This document shows positions 6,492-9,871 of a stretch of DNA of 9,871 nucleotides, one piece after another. Both the position numbers and the translations under genes were made by a program. This DNA comes from Flavobacterium sp. (GTDB lineage Bacteria; Bacteroidota; Bacteroidia; Flavobacteriales; Flavobacteriaceae): assembly GCA_023253295.1 (NCBI GenBank), contig JALRGZ010000210.1, forward strand, positions 1 through 9,871, in the 5' to 3' direction. Under the pieces are notes generated by a model. That model was not told the origin of the DNA, did not search any database, and saw only the letters and a program-made list of their open reading frames with translations. The first letter of the stretch is position 1; every line of letters starts with the position of its first letter.

Positions 6492-6526
6492 AACAAGCCT
6501 GTACAAATTTCATGTACAGGCTTGTT
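6492..6526 (-). terminator. Terminator of the RND efflux gene
   Basis: The arms AACAAGCCTGTAC (6492-6504) and GTACAGGCTTGTT (6514-6526) form a perfect 13-bp stem with a 9-base loop. On the minus strand the hairpin comes about 20 bases after the efflux pump stop codon and is followed by TTTCGTTTT, a moderate T tract. Position and strand fit termination of the efflux operon. It could also act weakly as a back-up for the plus-strand transcript. Confidence 0.82.
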
Positions 6527-6547
6527 CTTGTTGTAAAATGGGTAATT

Positions 6548-9500
6548 CTACATGTTATGTTTAGGAGTGACACCATCTTCACTTAATTCACGATGCTCAT
6601 AATCGGCAACCATTTCGGCTTCGTAATCGATTTTATCTCCTTTAGAGAATTTAGCAATAATTTTTTCCATGATTTCATAAATCACAGGAACGATAATTAA
6701 GGTTAGGAATAATGAAGAAATTAATCCTCCAATAATTACCCAAGCTAATCCGTTTTTCCATTCGGCACCTGCTCCTGAAGCTAAAGCAATAGGAAGCATA
6801 CCAAATACCATCGCTATCGTAGTCATCAAGATAGGACGTAAACGAGCGTGATTAGCCTGAATCAATGCGGTTCGGATACTCTCTCCGGCAGCACGACGCT
6901 GATTGGTATAATCCACCAGCATAATTGTATTTTTACAAACCAATCCAATCAACATGATGATACCTAAAATGGTAAAGATGTTTAAGGAATTATTGGTCAA
7001 TGCTAAAGCTAACATCGCTCCAATAAACGAAAGTGGAATAGCAAAAAGGACCACAAATGGGTGTGCAAAGCTGTCGTATAAACCAACCATTACCAAGTAA
7101 ACTAAGATAATAGCAGCTAATAAGGCAACTCCCAATGTACCAAAACCTTCACTTTGATTTTCCTGGTCACCTCCCCAAATGTAGCTTACTCCGGTAGGTT
7201 TTTCTAATTTATCTAGACGCTCTTGCCATTGTTGTACAATAGTTCCAGATGGAACTCCAATATTTTGACCTTGTACAGTAACAGAAGCAGTCTTGTCTCT
7301 ACGTTCTAATTTACTTGGTCCTGAACCTTCGGTAATAGTAGCAAATTGCGATAATTTAATTTGTTGTCCTAAATCATTAATGAAAATAAGATTACTAACG
7401 TCATCAATGTTTTTACGATCAAAAGCGTTGTATTTAATGTTGATGTCGTATTCGTATTCACCAGCTCTGAATTTACCATCGGTATTTCCACTATAAGCCG
7501 TTTGCATGGTCATACCTACAGTTTGTAGGTTCAATCCTAAAGCAGACATTTTATCACGATCAACCTGAACATTAATCTCAGGATTTCCGTCTTCAACGGT
7601 TAATTTAATCTCAGTAGTTCCGGGAATTTGTCTTAATTCAGCTTCGGCTAATTTGGCAAATTTCATCGCACTTTCCACATTAGGCCCCGTAACAATTAAT
7701 CCTAATTTAGCATCTTCGGCGGTTCCCATAATACCTACAGGAACTGTTTTTACTTTGGCACCCACTAAAACTTTTTCTAATTGTCGTTTCATTTTAGCAG
7801 CGTAAACCGAGGCATCGTCAGTACGTTCTGATTGCTCAATCATTTTTACGTCAATCTCTGCCTTATAAGCTGTAGCCTGGGTTGCACCCATACCTTCAGA
7901 GGTTTGACCTACAGTGGTAATTTGGCTATACACATACTTTTGATTTTTCAAATAAGCTTCTGCTTTTTGTGTCATAAAGTTGGTTTGTTCCAATGAAGCG
8001 TCTTTCGGCATTTCAATTTGTACCAAAAACTCACCACTATCAGACGAAGCAAAGAATTCTCCTCCAATGTATCCACCACCCATTAATCCTATGGTAGAAG
8101 CAAAGAATAATACTAATACGATTAAGATAGTTTTGATATAATGATCCAAACACCATTCTAAGATTTCAGTTACCCAGTGTGTAAAACGACTTAATAAATT
8201 TTCGAATCCAAGAATTATTCTTCCAAAAAGGTTTTTACCTTCAATGTGTTCTAATTTTCCAAATCTGGAAGACAGCCATGGAATAATGGTGAAGGAAGCT
8301 AAAAGTGATAATAAAGTCGAAATTACTACCGTGGTACAGAATTGGGTAATAATATTAGAAACCAAACCTGTACTCATAGCGATTGGTAAAAATACTACCA
8401 CAATCACTAAGGTAATCGAAGTTACGGTTCCTCCAATTTCCGCAGTTCCATCAAAGGCTGCACGAATACGGCTTTTACCCATTTCCATGTGCCTGTATAT
8501 GTTTTCCAATACCACAATGGCATCATCCACCAGAATACCTACAACGAGTGATAAACCAAGTAAACTCATTAAGTTTAAAGTGTAACCCATTAAGTAAATA
8601 CCAATGAAAGTTGCAATTAATGAAGCAGGAATAGAAACCATTACAATTAATGAGTTTCTAATACTGTGCAAGAAGAACAACATTACTAATGCTACTAATA
8701 TGACAGCAATCAATAAATCATGAATAACCGAATCAGCTGCTTCAAGGGTAAAAATAGTACTGTCTTTAGCTGTTTCTAGTTCAAGTTGTACAACCTTGTA
8801 ATCTTTTTCTAGATTGCTAACCGTTTTAGTAACCTGTTCACTTACAGCAACTGCATTAGCATCTGATTGTTTTATTATTTGTAAAACGATGGCACTTTTT
8901 TGATCTACACGAGCAATTTTCTCTGCAATTTTTTGGGAATCTTGAACATCAGCTATGTCTTGTAAGCGGATTTGAATTCCGTTTTTAGACGAGATTACTA
9001 AATTCCTAAGTTCGTCAACATTTTTGTATTTACCAGCTAAACGGATAAGGATTTTTTGTTCACGAGTTTGAATATTTCCTGTAGGGAAATCAAGGTTTGA
9101 TGCTAAAATCATTTGTTGCACTTGTGGGACAGACAAACCATAGCCTTGCAATTTAGTAGCGTCAAGGTTAACTTGAATTTCACGTTCTTGTCCACCAATG
9201 ATGTTTACTTGTGCAACTCCCGGTACACGAGATAAAACGGGAGCAATTTTTTTGTCGATTAAGTCATAAAAAGCGGCTTCGTCCATTTTACCATTGGCAC
9301 CAATGGTAATGATTGGCATATCACTCAAAGAGAATTTGTTTAGCGACGGTGTTTTGGCATCATCTGGTAAATCACTCAATATGGCGTTAATTTTTCGTTG
9401 TGCATCGTTCATCGAAATATCTGCATTGGCGTTTGAAGTCAATGTTATGGATACAACCGATAGACTCTCGTAGGATTTCGAATCAATTTTTTTAATATTT

Positions 9501-9724
9501 TCAATGGATGCAACCGCGTCTTCGATTTTTTTAGTAACCGTGTTTTCAATTTCACTAGGAGAGGCTCCAGGGTATACAGTAGAAACCGTAATTACATTCA
9601 TTTCGAATTTAGGGATCAGTTCATAGCCCAGCTGGCTGTAACTGAACAGACCTCCAAGAGTTAGTATCGTAAACAAAACGATAACTAAGGAAGGACGTTT
9701 TATGGATATTTCAGCTAATTTCAT
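6548..9724 (-). CDS. RND efflux transporter inner-membrane permease (AcrB/HAE1-type)
   Basis: This is a complete 1058-residue proton-driven drug or hydrophobe exporter, the inner-membrane trimer of a tripartite efflux pump. It starts with MKLAEISIKRPSLVIVLF (helix 1), followed by the first porter domain with YPGASPSEIE at 51-60 and the DMPIITI segment. Helices 2-6 lie at about 335-485 and include the signature GILVDDAIVVLENIYRH, whose D400-D401 correspond to the proton-relay aspartates of E. coli AcrB. The second porter domain spans about 560-860. The second helix bundle (863-1022) includes GLVCKNTIMLVDY, with K931 equivalent to AcrB K940. The C-terminal tail (1028-1058) is hydrophilic and acidic. 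The proton-relay residues are present, so the pump should be active. The substrate cannot be predicted. The upstream gene in the operon is probably the periplasmic adaptor; no outer-membrane channel gene follows, because a terminator comes directly after the stop. Confidence 0.95.
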   Translation of the reverse strand: MKLAEISIKRPSLVIVLFTILTLGGLFSYSQLGYELIPKFEMNVITVSTVYPGASPSEIENTVTKKIEDAVASIENIKKIDSKSYESLSVVSITLTSNANADISMNDAQRKINAILSDLPDDAKTPSLNKFSLSDMPIITIGANGKMDEAAFYDLIDKKIAPVLSRVPGVAQVNIIGGQEREIQVNLDATKLQGYGLSVPQVQQMILASNLDFPTGNIQTREQKILIRLAGKYKNVDELRNLVISSKNGIQIRLQDIADVQDSQKIAEKIARVDQKSAIVLQIIKQSDANAVAVSEQVTKTVSNLEKDYKVVQLELETAKDSTIFTLEAADSVIHDLLIAVILVALVMLFFLHSIRNSLIVMVSIPASLIATFIGIYLMGYTLNLMSLLGLSLVVGILVDDAIVVLENIYRHMEMGKSRIRAAFDGTAEIGGTVTSITLVIVVVFLPIAMSTGLVSNIITQFCTTVVISTLLSLLASFTIIPWLSSRFGKLEHIEGKNLFGRIILGFENLLSRFTHWVTEILEWCLDHYIKTILIVLVLFFASTIGLMGGGYIGGEFFASSDSGEFLVQIEMPKDASLEQTNFMTQKAEAYLKNQKYVYSQITTVGQTSEGMGATQATAYKAEIDVKMIEQSERTDDASVYAAKMKRQLEKVLVGAKVKTVPVGIMGTAEDAKLGLIVTGPNVESAMKFAKLAEAELRQIPGTTEIKLTVEDGNPEINVQVDRDKMSALGLNLQTVGMTMQTAYSGNTDGKFRAGEYEYDINIKYNAFDRKNIDDVSNLIFINDLGQQIKLSQFATITEGSGPSKLERRDKTASVTVQGQNIGVPSGTIVQQWQERLDKLEKPTGVSYIWGGDQENQSEGFGTLGVALLAAIILVYLVMVGLYDSFAHPFVVLFAIPLSFIGAMLALALTNNSLNIFTILGIIMLIGLVCKNTIMLVDYTNQRRAAGESIRTALIQANHARLRPILMTTIAMVFGMLPIALASGAGAEWKNGLAWVIIGGLISSLFLTLIIVPVIYEIMEKIIAKFSKGDKIDYEAEMVADYEHRELSEDGVTPKHNM

Positions 9725-9739
9725 ATTTTACTTTTTTAT

Positions 9740-9841
9740 AGTCCTTAGTACATAGTCCTATGTCTTTACGGGCTAATAACTAAGATTTTTTTAAGTGTTT
9801 AAGTTAATCACTAGTCGCTAAGGACTGAGGACTAGGGACTA
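9740..9841. repeat. Degenerate 7-bp repeats forming an inverted array
   Basis: Two blocks of a 7-bp unit lie in the gap before the efflux gene. The block at 9740-9764 reads, on the plus strand, AGTCCTT, AGTACAT, AGTCCTA, then TGTC. The block at 9806-9841 carries the same unit on the minus strand: AGTCCCT, AGTCCTC, AGTCCTT, AGCGACT and AGTGATT, read from 9840 downwards. The blocks are inverted relative to each other, including the exact 9-base inverted pair AGTCCTTAG (9740-9748) and CTAAGGACT (9818-9826). No coding frame explains this. Similar 7-bp GGACTNN-type strings occur between genes in some flavobacteria, from memory. The function is unknown. Confidence 0.75.
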
Positions 9842-9857
9842 TTTGCAAATTCGTTAA

Positions 9858-9871
9858 TTACTTGATGATTT
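9858..9871 (-). CDS. Probable C-terminus of the RND periplasmic adaptor
   Basis: On the minus strand the right edge reads an incomplete codon (ending AA), then ATC ATC AAG TAA, giving an ending of (K/E/Q)-I-I-K. Bacteroidota membrane-fusion adaptors, usually encoded just upstream of the AcrB-type gene, often end in a similar VKIIK-like string. The distance of 133 bases to the efflux gene is long for an operon but is largely filled by the 7-bp repeats. With only three full codons visible this is an inference from gene order. Another frame gives a different stop, so the assignment is tentative. Confidence 0.35.

Noticed and set aside
6394..6547. Possible small RNA between the two convergent genes
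   Set aside because: The two hairpins are each well explained as terminators of the flanking genes, and no promoter is visible between them.
8244..8585. Open frame of 113 codons on the plus strand inside the efflux gene
   Set aside because: It lies opposite the conserved transmembrane region of the RND pump, has no recognisable domain, and is best explained as an antisense shadow of that gene.

Overview
The window looks like a chromosomal segment of a Bacteroidota bacterium, most probably Flavobacterium or a close relative. The reasons are the strong AT richness, the near absence of Shine-Dalgarno sequences, candidate promoters of the Bacteroidota type (TTG, about 19-20 bases, TAnnTTTG), a TonB-dependent receptor with the N-terminal carboxypeptidase-regulatory-like domain common in this phylum, and an aspartyl-tRNA synthetase start that reads like flavobacterial AspS. 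No rRNA, tRNA, CRISPR array, transposase or prophage gene was seen.

Layout from left to right. Positions 1-108 (minus) hold the first 36 codons of aspS. Diverging from it, 343-708 (plus) encodes a small secreted MORN-like repeat protein. It ends at a strong bidirectional hairpin terminator (730-765). This hairpin also closes a four-gene minus-strand operon whose order of transcription is: TonB-dependent siderophore-type receptor (5453-2991), DUF3325-like membrane protein (2965-2636), DUF3649-like membrane protein (2626-2342) and a PepSY-TM, PiuB/FoxB-like protein (2322-775). The promoter region of this operon holds two 23-bp imperfect palindromes with half-site TTATTTAGAAT. They bracket a good promoter and are probable Fur boxes.

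Diverging from the operon, 5793-6393 (plus) carries an AhpD/carboxymuconolactone-decarboxylase-family protein. Its last codons overlap a 66-residue protein of unknown function, and a terminator overlaps that second gene's stop codon. Another hairpin follows at 6492-6526. It serves the convergent 1058-residue RND efflux pump inner-membrane subunit (9724-6548, minus). At the right edge are what look like the last codons of an upstream gene, probably the periplasmic adaptor of the same pump. An unusual intergenic region built from degenerate 7-bp units arranged as an inverted repeat separates the two.

How the genes work together: the iron operon can be read as a pathway. The outer-membrane receptor imports a ferric siderophore or another iron chelate with TonB energy, and the inner-membrane PepSY protein, with two small multi-spanning partners, probably helps release or reduce the iron. 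The efflux genes form a separate export module. Most of the window is ordinary. The least characterised parts are the two small membrane proteins, the AhpD-like/66-residue pair, and the 7-bp repeat region inside the efflux operon. I found no convincing evidence of an entirely new system.
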